This document shows, one piece after another, positions 37,284 through 46,485 of a stretch of 64,000 bases of DNA. This stretch comes from Bacteroidota bacterium. GTDB lineage: Bacteria > Bacteroidota > Bacteroidia > Cytophagales > Cyclobacteriaceae. The notes beneath the pieces were generated by a model that was given only the letters and a program-made list of their open reading frames with translations, was not told the DNA's origin and did no database searches. The first letter of the stretch is position 1. Each line of letters opens with the position of its first letter. The stretch spans positions 62,001-126,000 of the forward strand of contig JAEYWY010000033.1 in assembly GCA_023428695.1 (NCBI GenBank). The letters are read 5' to 3'. A program made the translations under genes and the position numbers.

Positions 37284-38938
37284 CTTCGTTTCTCTCTGCA
37301 AATTGCAAGTTGTTTCTCCATATGTTCCCGCTCCTGCAGCGTTGCGATTTCAAGTGTAAGTCCTTTCTCCAGAATTTCGGCTGCGCGTTCATACTCGCCA
37401 TGGTCGACAAGATAATCACCCGCAAGCATGTGTGCGTGATACGAACCGGGATTCCATGCGACAATGCTGTCCGGATTGAGATCATTGTGCGGTTCAAACG
37501 GAAACCTGTACGCACTAAACTTTTCATAGCGGGCGAACGCATCTGATGTAAGAAACGTATCCGCGGCTATGGTCTTGTCCACTTCATAGATTTCGCGATT
37601 TTCGTTCATCTCCAGCGAAAATACTTTATTAAGATCGTAACAAACAAATTTCCCGAGTTGATATGGCGCCGCTGACACCCACACGAGTCGTTTTTCAGGC
37701 TGAAAGATAATCCCGTGATGTGCCACAAGCTGATTGATAAGTTTTTCGTTTCCAAGACCGATGTCCTCTCCACCCCGCCCGCGTTGATCGCGGAGAATGC
37801 GAGCGGTTTCATTCACCGTGTTTAAACCTGATTTCCCAAGTAGCTCCTCGACACGTTTCATCCGGTACAGCGAAGCACTCGTACGAACATGTTCCCGATT
37901 GAGCTCCGTTTGCCCGAGCCTTTCACTTTGAAAGTGATTGGTACAAATAACGACCCCATGGTGATTATCTACAAGAGTTGTTTCCGAAGGAGATTTTTCG
38001 ATGATAGCCGCTCTGCCATCAGCCGCGCTGCCAATCAGAAATGACTCCGCGACAAACATTTCTCTGCGTGCGGCGATTTCGTGCGCTTCGTCAATGGTAC
38101 CCGCGTACTGCAATATTTCACGCGCAACGAGAGATACTGGCGTAGCCGCCTTCGCGGGAATTTCTGACTTGGCCGCATTGATGGTAACCGTTAATCCTTT
38201 TTCATTCATTCCCGACAACACGCCAGTCATACCACCGAATGTGACCATCATGAATTTGTTTCCTTCTGCCGGATTGTAAAACGCGATAATCTTGTCGCGC
38301 GCAAAAGCATCACCAACATAGAAGTCAAAGTTTCTGCCGATGATCAGCGATCCGTCCTCTGAATGCTCATCCCATGTAGCGAATGATGTACATCCAACCA
38401 GGGACATGTTCTGTAACGCATGCCCGATATCGTGAGCGGCATGGTAGTTCAGCATACGCTGATAAGGCGATGCAACATAATCGTAATCAGACGAAGCTGC
38501 GTGAGAAACGCCAAATATTTCAAGTTTGAATTCTTCGGAAACATGCTTATCAAGGTCGCGATTAAAGTATCCGATGAAATGACGCAGAAGGTACCGGTAA
38601 AAATCCGAAGGGACAATGGATTCGATCTGGTCGTTGAAAACCTTCTCCTGGTATTGCACGAGGTCGCGCGTAAGCTTACCGTTAAAGACACCGCGCTCAA
38701 AGGGTTCGCCTTCAACATAGAGCTCGTAAAGCCCGCTTTCGCTTTTTCTGAACCAGTTATCGCCGACTTTGAAAAGGCCCGAATCGGGTTCGACAACCCC
38801 AGCTGAAAGTGCATCAGGCGACACAGGTTGCGGCGGATCGATCACGCTGACCGCACGCACATAAAGAAATAGTGCAACAATGATAATCGCGAAAACGCCG
38901 AGGGTAATTCCGAATATTTTCAGTAGGCGTTTAAGCAT
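37280..38938 (-). CDS. C45-type autoproteolytic acyltransferase/hydrolase (AAT family), membrane-anchored
   Basis: N-terminal-nucleophile protein related to acyl-CoA:6-aminopenicillanic-acid acyltransferase. With start MLKRLLKI, one hydrophobic anchor (about 8-28) precedes the enzyme. The self-cleavage site is in SLVGCTSFATWD, with Cys183 becoming the nucleophile; NFDFYVGD follows as usual. The last 50 residues look like one TPR pair (AGDYLVDHGEYERAAEILEKG). Such proteins hydrolyse or form amide or ester bonds of acyl groups. In a flexirubin-type cluster it may act on the pigment's ester or thioester; this is inference. It overlaps the oxidoreductase gene by eight bases. Confidence 0.8.
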   Translation of the reverse strand: MLKRLLKIFGITLGVFAIIIVALFLYVRAVSVIDPPQPVSPDALSAGVVEPDSGLFKVGDNWFRKSESGLYELYVEGEPFERGVFNGKLTRDLVQYQEKVFNDQIESIVPSDFYRYLLRHFIGYFNRDLDKHVSEEFKLEIFGVSHAASSDYDYVASPYQRMLNYHAAHDIGHALQNMSLVGCTSFATWDEHSEDGSLIIGRNFDFYVGDAFARDKIIAFYNPAEGNKFMMVTFGGMTGVLSGMNEKGLTVTINAAKSEIPAKAATPVSLVAREILQYAGTIDEAHEIAARREMFVAESFLIGSAADGRAAIIEKSPSETTLVDNHHGVVICTNHFQSERLGQTELNREHVRTSASLYRMKRVEELLGKSGLNTVNETARILRDQRGRGGEDIGLGNEKLINQLVAHHGIIFQPEKRLVWVSAAPYQLGKFVCYDLNKVFSLEMNENREIYEVDKTIAADTFLTSDAFARYEKFSAYRFPFEPHNDLNPDSIVAWNPGSYHAHMLAGDYLVDHGEYERAAEILEKGLTLEIATLQEREHMEKQLAICREKRR

Positions 38939-40442
38939 TCCGGATCTTGTTAATGATATAGTCGATGCCAAGTATCTCCGAGCATGTAAGTACAGCGCTC
39001 ACTGTTACCCCTAGCACACCATGCAAATTAAGATTTTGCCCTGTGAGGTAAAGATTTGGAATCTTCGTCCTGGGTGAAATAAACGTTTTGAGCGGTTCGC
39101 GATAATCCTTCACAATGCCATACAACGATCCATCAGACGTCCCAATGTAGTCGCGTACAGAAAGCGGCGTTGCCGTATAGTACGATTGTATGGCTGACCT
39201 GAACCCGGGAAAACGCTTCTCGACAAGGTCAAACAATTTTTCGGCTTTCGCACGTTTGAATGCCTCATAATCCTCACCTCTGCTCTCCTCATTGGAGACG
39301 GTATTAAACGTATGCGCCCACTTCTCCACTTCTTCATAGCGCATGTACGTCATCAGCGTAACAGCTTCAGCATATTCGTGATCTTCCTTCGACGATGCCG
39401 TAAAGAACATCGCGTATCCACGCGGCCAGTTGTCTTCGTTGTAGTTCAACACGCACCACGCATCGTTTTCCGCAAAGTAATAATAGTTGTGATTGACGTA
39501 TTTCAGCGCGCGCTTCTTCAGGACGACATTTACATAAAACGTCGACACTGAATTATCAAGGCTCTTGATACGTGTGCGAAAAGCTTTCTTCAGCATATCG
39601 CTTTCCGTCATGTCGATAGTCTGTGCCGGATGCACGTTGGATATAAACAGGTTGCCATAGTATTTCCCGCCGTCCTTTGTTTCAGCGTACACTATTTTGC
39701 CACCCTCTTCTTTCAGCTTTGCAACATCCCGATGTTTAAGTAACACACCGCCGCGTTTTCTGATTTCCGCCGAAAGGCGTCTGGCAATTTGCGAACCGCC
39801 GTCGACAAAACGCCAGCTGCTTTCAATGTAGCTGTTGATAACCAGGGCGTGGACATACAATGGTGTCTTGTAGGGAACACCTGCATACAACAGGCTCGTT
39901 CCCGCCAGCACATTTTGCAGCTTCCTGTTGGTTGTAAGCGATTCGATAAATGTCTGCGTATCGATTTCAAGCACGCCAACCTTCTCGAAGTAGTCACCGC
40001 TTCTCAGATTATACAACGGAAACTTGCTGCACACATCCCGAATGCCATCACAGTATTTCCGGATCGCCTCTTCTTCGTCGGGAAATTCCGCAGCCAAGGT
40101 GCGAATAAAATTCTCATAACCCTGCGCATACCGGTAAACTTTGGGATCGTCGTCAAAGATCACTGCATCAAAAACGTCCTCATCAAGTTTACGGAGTTTA
40201 AGCTTGTCCATTATCCCGAGATACCGGAATAATGTGTTAAGGTTCTGACCATTGTCGAGACCGCCAACATAATGAACACCGGAATCGAAGATCACCCGAT
40301 CGCGTACAAAAGTCTGTAGCGTTCCACCGATTTGTTTGTTCTTTTCGAGAATGCAGACCTTGTATCCCTCCTTGGCGAGAATCGTACCGCAGGCAAGACC
40401 ACCGAGACCACTGCCGATTATCACCGCGTCAAACTGTTTCAT
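38931..40442 (-). CDS. CrtI/retinol-saturase-like FAD oxidoreductase
   Basis: Flavin amine-oxidase/phytoene-desaturase family protein, 503 residues. The N-terminal dinucleotide loop DAVIIGSGLGGLACGTILAKEGYKVCILEKN and the C-terminal NLYLTGQNLNLHGVLGVTVSA, with another FAD-binding stretch, are characteristic of CrtI and all-trans-retinol 13,14-reductase relatives. It probably changes the saturation level of the polyene or the aryl ring substituents in the pigment. It overlaps the MMPL fusion gene by 14 bases and sits within the cluster operon. Confidence 0.85.
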   Translation of the reverse strand: MKQFDAVIIGSGLGGLACGTILAKEGYKVCILEKNKQIGGTLQTFVRDRVIFDSGVHYVGGLDNGQNLNTLFRYLGIMDKLKLRKLDEDVFDAVIFDDDPKVYRYAQGYENFIRTLAAEFPDEEEAIRKYCDGIRDVCSKFPLYNLRSGDYFEKVGVLEIDTQTFIESLTTNRKLQNVLAGTSLLYAGVPYKTPLYVHALVINSYIESSWRFVDGGSQIARRLSAEIRKRGGVLLKHRDVAKLKEEGGKIVYAETKDGGKYYGNLFISNVHPAQTIDMTESDMLKKAFRTRIKSLDNSVSTFYVNVVLKKRALKYVNHNYYYFAENDAWCVLNYNEDNWPRGYAMFFTASSKEDHEYAEAVTLMTYMRYEEVEKWAHTFNTVSNEESRGEDYEAFKRAKAEKLFDLVEKRFPGFRSAIQSYYTATPLSVRDYIGTSDGSLYGIVKDYREPLKTFISPRTKIPNLYLTGQNLNLHGVLGVTVSAVLTCSEILGIDYIINKIRNA

Positions 40443-43400
40443 GCACTTCGGGGCTCTTTGAAATCACAAAAATAACATTTGACGTGTACCTTGTTTCATC
40501 GTGCGTCGAAACCTCAAAACCACGCTCCTTCGCCGTCCGCTTCAGCCGCTCCCCTGAAATAAAATTCAGTTCGTTTCGAGCCTTGTTGAATCCAAGAATT
40601 TTTACCGAAAACAACTCCGTCAACCACGTTCCTCTGTGGCGCACACCCAGGTCGCGATCGCCATCCCGGATGATGAGTTGTCCTCCGGCCTGCAGTGCAT
40701 CAAGACAACGCGCGATCACATCCATTTGCTCGCCCGAAGTCAGATAATGAAGCACATCACTCATGATGATGCTATCATATCTGCCAAACTCAAATTTTGT
40801 AACGTCGGCATGAATGAACTCCAAACCCTCAGATTTCAGGAAACCACTCCGGGCAGTCTCAATCTTTTCCAGATCGTAATCTACGGCAGTGACACGGCGT
40901 TCCGGTTCGAGCATATGCAACATGTGTGCAAGAAAGCCATACCCACAACCAAGGTCGAGTACATGTCCCTGAGCCGGAACCAGCTCATGAAATATTTTAT
41001 AGTTATCCTCAAGGCGAATCTTAACCCGCGCATACCATTCGAGCACCGGTCCCTTGTAGACAAAATTGCTTATTAGTCTGTTACGGAAATATTCCGGCGT
41101 TTCGCATTCACGGCGAAATTTCTCAAACTCCTGGCGGAAATACCTGCCAATATTTTTCGCGCGCTCCTGGTATGTACTTCCGAACTGCAAATCATTTGGC
41201 TCAATATGTGGAAGCATTTTCAATGTAATAGCCCCATCGTTGACGTACATCGTTCCCTTGGGAATAGTCTTGTCACTACCGTGATTCAGTAACGGCAAAA
41301 TGGGAAGTTGTAATGCCTCAGCCAGATAAAAAGCGCCTTTGTGAAACCGTCCTATTTTCCCGTCGCTGCTTCGCGTTCCTTCAGGAAACACTACAACAGA
41401 ATACCCTTCTTTCGTTCGTTGTCCGAGTCTCACAACTCCGTCGTCCGCACCTTCTGCTACCGGGTAATAGTCCGCAAGTCTCACCACGCCTCCAAAGACA
41501 GGAGAATTCCAAACCCACTTATTCGTCAGCAGAATGAGTTTCGGATGCAACATCGCCGACACCAGTATATCCATGAAACTGCTGTGGTTGCTGATGACAA
41601 TTGTCGGCCTGGAGAATATCTGGTCATCAACACTGATCGTTCGCTTTCTGACATTAGCACCGCAATACACCAACGCGCCGGAGAGAAGTTGGATTAGTTT
41701 GTGAAACAGAAAACGTTGCCTCATGCGACCGATTGGCAATACTTTGATCAGGAGGCCAAGCAATGTCAGTGTAAAAGACCCGACCACGAAGAAGGTATAG
41801 ACGAACAGTGTTATCAGAATGCCCTTGAACGTCATGGGCGGTAGTCCTTTCCGGGTACGATTGGTTATCAGTGTTCGAAAGAAAAACGGCTCCAGTATCT
41901 GCGACATCACAAACACTGACACAATCCCAATTATCGAAATCAAGGCTATCGACTTGAGCGCAGGATGTTTTGCAAACACGAGCACACCGAGTCCACACAC
42001 GGTGGTAAGCGTCGAAAGAAATATCGACGTGCGTATAGATTCAAGGTGGTTGTGGCCGCGGCGATATTCCTGTTGCAGGCCATCCATCGTAAAAATGCTG
42101 TAGTCATCACCCAGCCCGAATATGAACGTACTCACCATCACGTTGACCACATTGAATTCTATACCGGCGATTGCCATGATACCCAGTATCCACACCCAGG
42201 TAAAGAACATCGGAACGAACGTAATCAATGTGAGTTCAATCCGCCCGTATGATATCCACAGCATTATAAACACCAATGCAGAGGTCACGCTTACGATAAA
42301 TGTAAAATCATCGTTGACGTATCCTACAAAAAGATTTGTCAGCATACTACGATCAAACGAAGTCGACGGGATTCCGGACACGGCGTCATAAAACTCCTGA
42401 CGATCCTGTGGAAATACTCCGGCAAGTGCGACTACTGAAACTGAAGTGTCGTTTCTGATTATCAAATCTCTAAAAAAGTCTTCCCTAAAGCCGTGCGTGA
42501 GTTCCGATGGAATTGGCGCGTACGTTCTCGAAAGCAATGAATCGGCATTGCCAATCAACACTGGAGAGAACTTCAATTCGGAACCTGTTTCCCGAACGAC
42601 ATCCATAACGCGATTTCGTTTTTCCGTGGTCCAATAGTCATTCCATTTCGCGAGGCGCACCTGCTGAAGCGAATCCGAAATCATCAACGTCGCCGCGGAC
42701 GCGAGTCGGTTTACCAGTCCGTTCTTTTGAAGTTGTCTCAGCCGTGCGGTCGAAATTTCATTCTTACGCAACGCACTCTCAAGGGAACTCCCTGATGAAA
42801 CCACGTACGCCGAACTCAACGAAGACTGGTTGATCTGTTCAAGGCGTTCACCTGATTCGCGAACATCATCCGTCATGAAATTAAGTTTGTTCATGTCGGC
42901 ATTGAACGAAACATCGCCCGCGAAATACAAAAACACCGGCGTAAGCAGAAGTATTACGTATGCCGACCACTTGTTTGAGGCAAATGAAAATAATGCGTGC
43001 GGCAGGCGTGTCACATGACGGGACGATGCGAAGAGGCGTTCACCGGCGAAGTGCGGCAAAAACACCATCGTAAACAAGGCTGCACCCACCAGACTAAGAC
43101 CTGCGAACAAGCCAATATCCTGAAGCACTGCCGCATTGGTGAAACGCAGACTCAGGAATGCGAACACCGTGGTCAGGCTGCCGATTGTAAGCGGGTTAAT
43201 AATTTCACGAATGACCCTCTCCGGATCACGCCTTTCCTTGAGGAATACGAGGTAGTGCAAGCCGTAGTCAACGGCGACACCCAGTATCACGGCTCCCACG
43301 GCAAGTGCGAGAACCGACAACGATGATTGCAGGAATGAGACACACGTCATCGAAAACAGGGCTCCGAACACAACGGGAGCAAGAATGAGAAGCGGTACGC

Positions 43401-44280
43401 GCTTCTTTCGGAAGAAACCGAGTAGCGTGACAGCGAGCAAAAGGATCATAATCCCGACAGTCAACAACGTATCTTCTCGCAATTGCCTCGCATTCCCTTC
43501 TGCGACCACCGATGCGCCGAAAATTGACGCGGAAAGCTCCGGATATTGTTCTGCCTGTGTTGCAAGAAGTCGCTCCAATTCCTCAAGCAGCACCGCATTA
43601 CTGCGCGTGTCATCCGCTGAATAAACGGGTTGAATAAAGAAGATCAGGTGCCTGTGGTCTTTCGTAACGATATAACTATCGTACAATTCCAGGTTTTCAT
43701 CATACTGAAGGTGTTGCAGGCGCCTCAATATCAGGAACGAAATACCGAGTGGGTCGCGCATGATGATCTCACGCGCGCCAATGCCCGCGGGGTGAATCAA
43801 GGTCCTGTAGTTTGCTTTGAGCGACTCGCGGACAGCCATCGGGTTGTTGAGTGTGTCCAGTGCAGCGTAATCCTCGTCGGTCAGAAACACAGGAAGGTGT
43901 GTAAGCACGGCATCGGCAAGTTCAATGACCTTGCTGTCATCGACCGCACCCTGTACGTTTCTGATGTGGGAAGCAAGGTGAACATTAACGCAGTCGACAA
44001 CCGCAGAGGCAAGTGATACCAGTTGATCCGGCTGTGGACGGTAGGCACTATCCCTGACCGAAAGCATCACGACAATCTTTTCCGCGGCACGTGAGTTTCT
44101 GAAAACGTGATCAATTGTCCTCACGCGTTCATCAGTTGGGAATATCCGCGTGATATCAGACTCAATGTGCAGGCGACTCGCACGGAGCGCCATAAAGGAG
44201 ACGATCACGACAAGCGCAATCCATAAGACTGCCCGGTGAGATCGCAAATACCTGTACATTGAAATAAAGATGTTCTCCAT
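40429..44280 (-). CDS. trifunctional MMPL transporter / lysophospholipid-type acyltransferase / SAM methyltransferase
   Basis: One chain of 1283 residues. About 1-800 is an RND/MMPL exporter: first helix near 15-30, large periplasmic loop, helix bundle near 260-400, a second loop, and a second bundle near 650-800. About 870-1050 is a PlsC-like acyltransferase (NHSSFMD near 897 as the HX4D motif; FPEGTRSSDG near 965). About 1080-1283 is a class I methyltransferase (VLDLGCGYGFLAHML near 1106). In aryl-polyene clusters these jobs are usually separate proteins. It could export, esterify and methylate the pigment at the inner membrane. No internal frame break was seen. Confidence 0.9.
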   Translation of the reverse strand: MENIFISMYRYLRSHRAVLWIALVVIVSFMALRASRLHIESDITRIFPTDERVRTIDHVFRNSRAAEKIVVMLSVRDSAYRPQPDQLVSLASAVVDCVNVHLASHIRNVQGAVDDSKVIELADAVLTHLPVFLTDEDYAALDTLNNPMAVRESLKANYRTLIHPAGIGAREIIMRDPLGISFLILRRLQHLQYDENLELYDSYIVTKDHRHLIFFIQPVYSADDTRSNAVLLEELERLLATQAEQYPELSASIFGASVVAEGNARQLREDTLLTVGIMILLLAVTLLGFFRKKRVPLLILAPVVFGALFSMTCVSFLQSSLSVLALAVGAVILGVAVDYGLHYLVFLKERRDPERVIREIINPLTIGSLTTVFAFLSLRFTNAAVLQDIGLFAGLSLVGAALFTMVFLPHFAGERLFASSRHVTRLPHALFSFASNKWSAYVILLLTPVFLYFAGDVSFNADMNKLNFMTDDVRESGERLEQINQSSLSSAYVVSSGSSLESALRKNEISTARLRQLQKNGLVNRLASAATLMISDSLQQVRLAKWNDYWTTEKRNRVMDVVRETGSELKFSPVLIGNADSLLSRTYAPIPSELTHGFREDFFRDLIIRNDTSVSVVALAGVFPQDRQEFYDAVSGIPSTSFDRSMLTNLFVGYVNDDFTFIVSVTSALVFIMLWISYGRIELTLITFVPMFFTWVWILGIMAIAGIEFNVVNVMVSTFIFGLGDDYSIFTMDGLQQEYRRGHNHLESIRTSIFLSTLTTVCGLGVLVFAKHPALKSIALISIIGIVSVFVMSQILEPFFFRTLITNRTRKGLPPMTFKGILITLFVYTFFVVGSFTLTLLGLLIKVLPIGRMRQRFLFHKLIQLLSGALVYCGANVRKRTISVDDQIFSRPTIVISNHSSFMDILVSAMLHPKLILLTNKWVWNSPVFGGVVRLADYYPVAEGADDGVVRLGQRTKEGYSVVVFPEGTRSSDGKIGRFHKGAFYLAEALQLPILPLLNHGSDKTIPKGTMYVNDGAITLKMLPHIEPNDLQFGSTYQERAKNIGRYFRQEFEKFRRECETPEYFRNRLISNFVYKGPVLEWYARVKIRLEDNYKIFHELVPAQGHVLDLGCGYGFLAHMLHMLEPERRVTAVDYDLEKIETARSGFLKSEGLEFIHADVTKFEFGRYDSIIMSDVLHYLTSGEQMDVIARCLDALQAGGQLIIRDGDRDLGVRHRGTWLTELFSVKILGFNKARNELNFISGERLKRTAKERGFEVSTHDETRYTSNVIFVISKSPEVHETV

Positions 44281-44292
44281 TGCTATTCCCCG

Positions 44293-44655
44293 TCACCGGA
44301 CCGATGAGCGTTTTCCGTTTCTCTTTTGATTTCGCCTGGTGAGCTTAAGAATTCCATAGGCTACAACCCCAAAGATAACGCCTGCAATAATGGCAAGCGT
44401 AACGGCGCCGGCAACATATTGGAAAAAACTTGCCTGAATCATATCAAACGTGATATCCGAAGAAAACGAAATGTATTGGGCACGTTTTCCCATCCAAAAG
44501 GCACCGGCGAGATGACTTAGAAAAAGTATCACCGGGATCATCGGCGGAATACTAATGTTGGCAGCGATGATAACGAGAGGCTTGTTCAGCCGCAGCAGAA
44601 AGCTCAACGAAATAGCAACCGCCAGTTGAAATCCCCATATAGGCACGATACCCAT
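44293..44655 (-). CDS. DUF2062 domain, probably the displaced C-terminal half of the upstream glycosyltransferase
   Basis: A 120-residue membrane segment starting MGIVPIWGFQLAVAISLSFL, with the PMIPVILFLSHLAG helix and a basic tail, matching DUF2062. The frame remains open upstream as far as the A11 tract at 44741-44751 (FREVLYDHLFNPDESDKV...), where it lines up with the glycosyltransferase frame if one A is added. So this is most likely the C-terminal part of a GT2-DUF2062 fusion, and the ATG at 44655 may not be a true start. It lies 12 bases before the MMPL fusion gene. Confidence 0.65.
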   Translation of the reverse strand: MGIVPIWGFQLAVAISLSFLLRLNKPLVIIAANISIPPMIPVILFLSHLAGAFWMGKRAQYISFSSDITFDMIQASFFQYVAGAVTLAIIAGVIFGVVAYGILKLTRRNQKRNGKRSSVR

Positions 44656-44684
44656 AAAGACGCCGAAGCCTACTGAGAACGCTT

Positions 44685-45503
44685 TTACCTTGTCGGATTC
44701 GTCAGGGTTGAATAGATGGTCGTAGAGGACTTCCCTGAACTTTTTTTTTTTAAGCTTCTGATGAAGTCGCGGGGTTTGATGTAAAAGAACGCCGCCAGTA
44801 CCAGGAATGTATTCAGGATACTGATACGCGTAAAATCCCGCACTGGTCTGAAATGAGAGACGCGCTTTTCCTTCTCGGCGTAGAAAACCTTTACGGGTAC
44901 CTCTGTAATTGCGATGCCTTTCCAGGCGGCGCGAACGAGCACTTCGATTTCAAACTCATACTTCCTCGTGAAAAAAAGCATTCCGTCCAGCGCGCCAACG
45001 GGATACAGGCGATATCCGCTTTGTGTGTCGCTCATGCGGTAACCCGTCTCCACCCAAAACCAGAAGTTCGAAAAACGATTGCCGAAGCTGCTCTTTCCGG
45101 GTACGCCGGCCTGCTCCATGTTTCTCGCGCCAATGATGATAGCCCGGCGGTTGTGTTCGAGTGCATCCAGAAACGCGGGCAAATCGTCAGCGAAGTGCTG
45201 GCCATCGCTGTCAATTGTGATGGCATATTCGTATCCCGATTCAACGGCTTTTGCAAAACCTTTGCGCAGCGCATATCCTTTGCCGGCGTTCTTCAAAATT
45301 CGCACTGAAGTAACCGGAAGCGATTCAATTATTTTGGCTGTTTCGTCAGTAGACCCATCGTTAACAACGATGATCTGATCCGTGTATCGCAAGACATCGC
45401 CAACAACGGATGCAAGCGTACCGGCATTGTTGTACGTCGGAATCAACACACAAATTTTCCGCTGTCTGAAAAGCTCATGATATGAGAACTCTCCTTCCGT
45501 CAT
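44685..45503 (-). CDS. family 2 glycosyltransferase, frame-shifted near its end
   Basis: GT-A fold glycosyltransferase (DPM/WcaA-like). VLIPTYNNAGTLASVV, QIIVVNDGSTDET, and the DxD motif TIDSDGQHFADD are intact, as is GYRLYPVGAL near residue 170. The last 20 residues (SSGKSSTTIYSTLTNPTR) are low-complexity and arise after a run of 11 A; with one more A the frame runs on into DUF2062. It overlaps the dehydratase gene by four bases. In the pigment locus it may glycosylate or prime the product or a lipid. Whether the break is real, a sequencing error or bridged by slippage cannot be told. Confidence 0.8.
   Translation of the reverse strand: MTEGEFSYHELFRQRKICVLIPTYNNAGTLASVVGDVLRYTDQIIVVNDGSTDETAKIIESLPVTSVRILKNAGKGYALRKGFAKAVESGYEYAITIDSDGQHFADDLPAFLDALEHNRRAIIIGARNMEQAGVPGKSSFGNRFSNFWFWVETGYRMSDTQSGYRLYPVGALDGMLFFTRKYEFEIEVLVRAAWKGIAITEVPVKVFYAEKEKRVSHFRPVRDFTRISILNTFLVLAAFFYIKPRDFIRSLKKKSSGKSSTTIYSTLTNPTR
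44741..44751 (-). other. A11 slippery tract joining two frames of a GT2-DUF2062 gene
   Basis: Eleven A on the coding (minus) strand. The GT2 frame reads K-K-K-S-S-G after it; adding one A (or slipping back one base) gives K-K-K-K-F-R-E-V and a continuous frame into DUF2062. Long A runs allow ribosomal -1 shifts and transcriptional slippage, and are also common sequencing errors. Confidence 0.75.
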
Positions 45504-45865
45504 ACGCGCTCAAGCGTGCCTTTGAATTTGAAGAAGGTCACTTCACCGGACAGAATGGTCGCGTTAATCGCGAAACCTTTTTCCGATGGCGAGAATGTTA
45601 TGGCTACGTCAACTTCCTTATTTTCATCAGGATTTATAACCGCCAGAAACTTTATATTCTCACCCGTTGCTATCTTCAGTCGCGATGCCGTTTCCTTTTC
45701 CATGATTTCGCGGACGATTTGAATCATACAAACACCCGGAACGACAGGTTGTCCGGGAAAATGCCCGTCAAAAATCGGGTGGCTGCGATGAAAGGAAATT
45801 GCCGCGTTGACGGCGCCATTCTCCTGGCGGGCGGTTTGAAGTGTATAAAATTTATCCAGTAGCAT
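45500..45865 (-). CDS. FabZ/ApeI-like hotdog dehydratase subunit
   Basis: Hotdog-fold protein of 121 residues with the FabA/FabZ central motif HPIFDGHFPGQPVVPGV. The catalytic His of GHFPG is present. The acidic residue that follows in FabZ (VLI-x-E) is replaced: the sequence reads VCMIQIV, Gln in place of Glu. It may need a partner for full activity, and the second hotdog protein at 54.25-54.68 kb shows the opposite loss. Role: removing water from beta-hydroxyacyl-ACP during polyene extension. It abuts the lipoprotein gene (TAATG-type one-base overlap). Confidence 0.8.
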   Translation of the reverse strand: MLLDKFYTLQTARQENGAVNAAISFHRSHPIFDGHFPGQPVVPGVCMIQIVREIMEKETASRLKIATGENIKFLAVINPDENKEVDVAITFSPSEKGFAINATILSGEVTFFKFKGTLERV

Positions 45866-46485
45866 TATTCCCTGTTAAGTTTCCTGAGGCGTATCCTCAT
45901 GTCAAATGTGTGGTGCCTGATTTCAACCGCATCGGGTGCCGAGGTTTCTCCGTCAAACGTTACAGTAACCTTCCTTTTCCTGTCAGAACCGACCTCGAAC
46001 CGTTGCAAAGAAGCACAATCCTTATCGGTAATAAAATACGCCGTTTCTTTTTTTTGATCGACTCCCGCGAACAAGGAATCGTTTAAGGTGAAAAATTCGA
46101 GCCTGGTTGCCTGAAATGGCCTCGCCACCAGCAAAGCAAGGTCGCTTCGCAGCAGGTTTATCACCACCTTTTTGTCCATCTGGGGCACGACCCGATGTAC
46201 GACAAACTTTCCATTCGCGCCATATTCGAAATCAAAGAACGTTACGCCTGTTTCCGACGTAAACAGTACCCTGTGCACGCCATCCGGCAAGTTTTTCACG
46301 AACAACAGCCCGCTCATATGTCGGCCCATTACGTCAACAGACGCATTGAACAATGTTGTCTCCATCGGCACGGGCCTGAGGGCATTCAAATCGCAAGGCG
46401 GATCAACGCGTCGCATACCGGCATAGTCCGAAGCGCATGCCGTGGTTACCAAAAGTATGCTACATAGAAAATACCGCATCATCAA
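45865..46485 (-). CDS. pigment-cluster lipoprotein of unknown function
   Basis: A 206-residue protein with a short signal peptide and a lipobox-like VTTACAS, so probably lipid-anchored. Body mainly beta-strand-like (MSGLLFVKNLPDGVHRVLFTS; VTFFDFEYGANGKFVVHRV). No family was recognised with certainty. Aryl-polyene clusters often carry a DUF3261 lipoprotein next to a LolA-like gene, and this gene lies in the same position, directly after LolA (26-base overlap). A role in moving or anchoring the pigment at the outer membrane is inferred. Confidence 0.6.
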   Translation of the reverse strand: MMMRYFLCSILLVTTACASDYAGMRRVDPPCDLNALRPVPMETTLFNASVDVMGRHMSGLLFVKNLPDGVHRVLFTSETGVTFFDFEYGANGKFVVHRVVPQMDKKVVINLLRSDLALLVARPFQATRLEFFTLNDSLFAGVDQKKETAYFITDKDCASLQRFEVGSDRKRKVTVTFDGETSAPDAVEIRHHTFDMRIRLRKLNRE

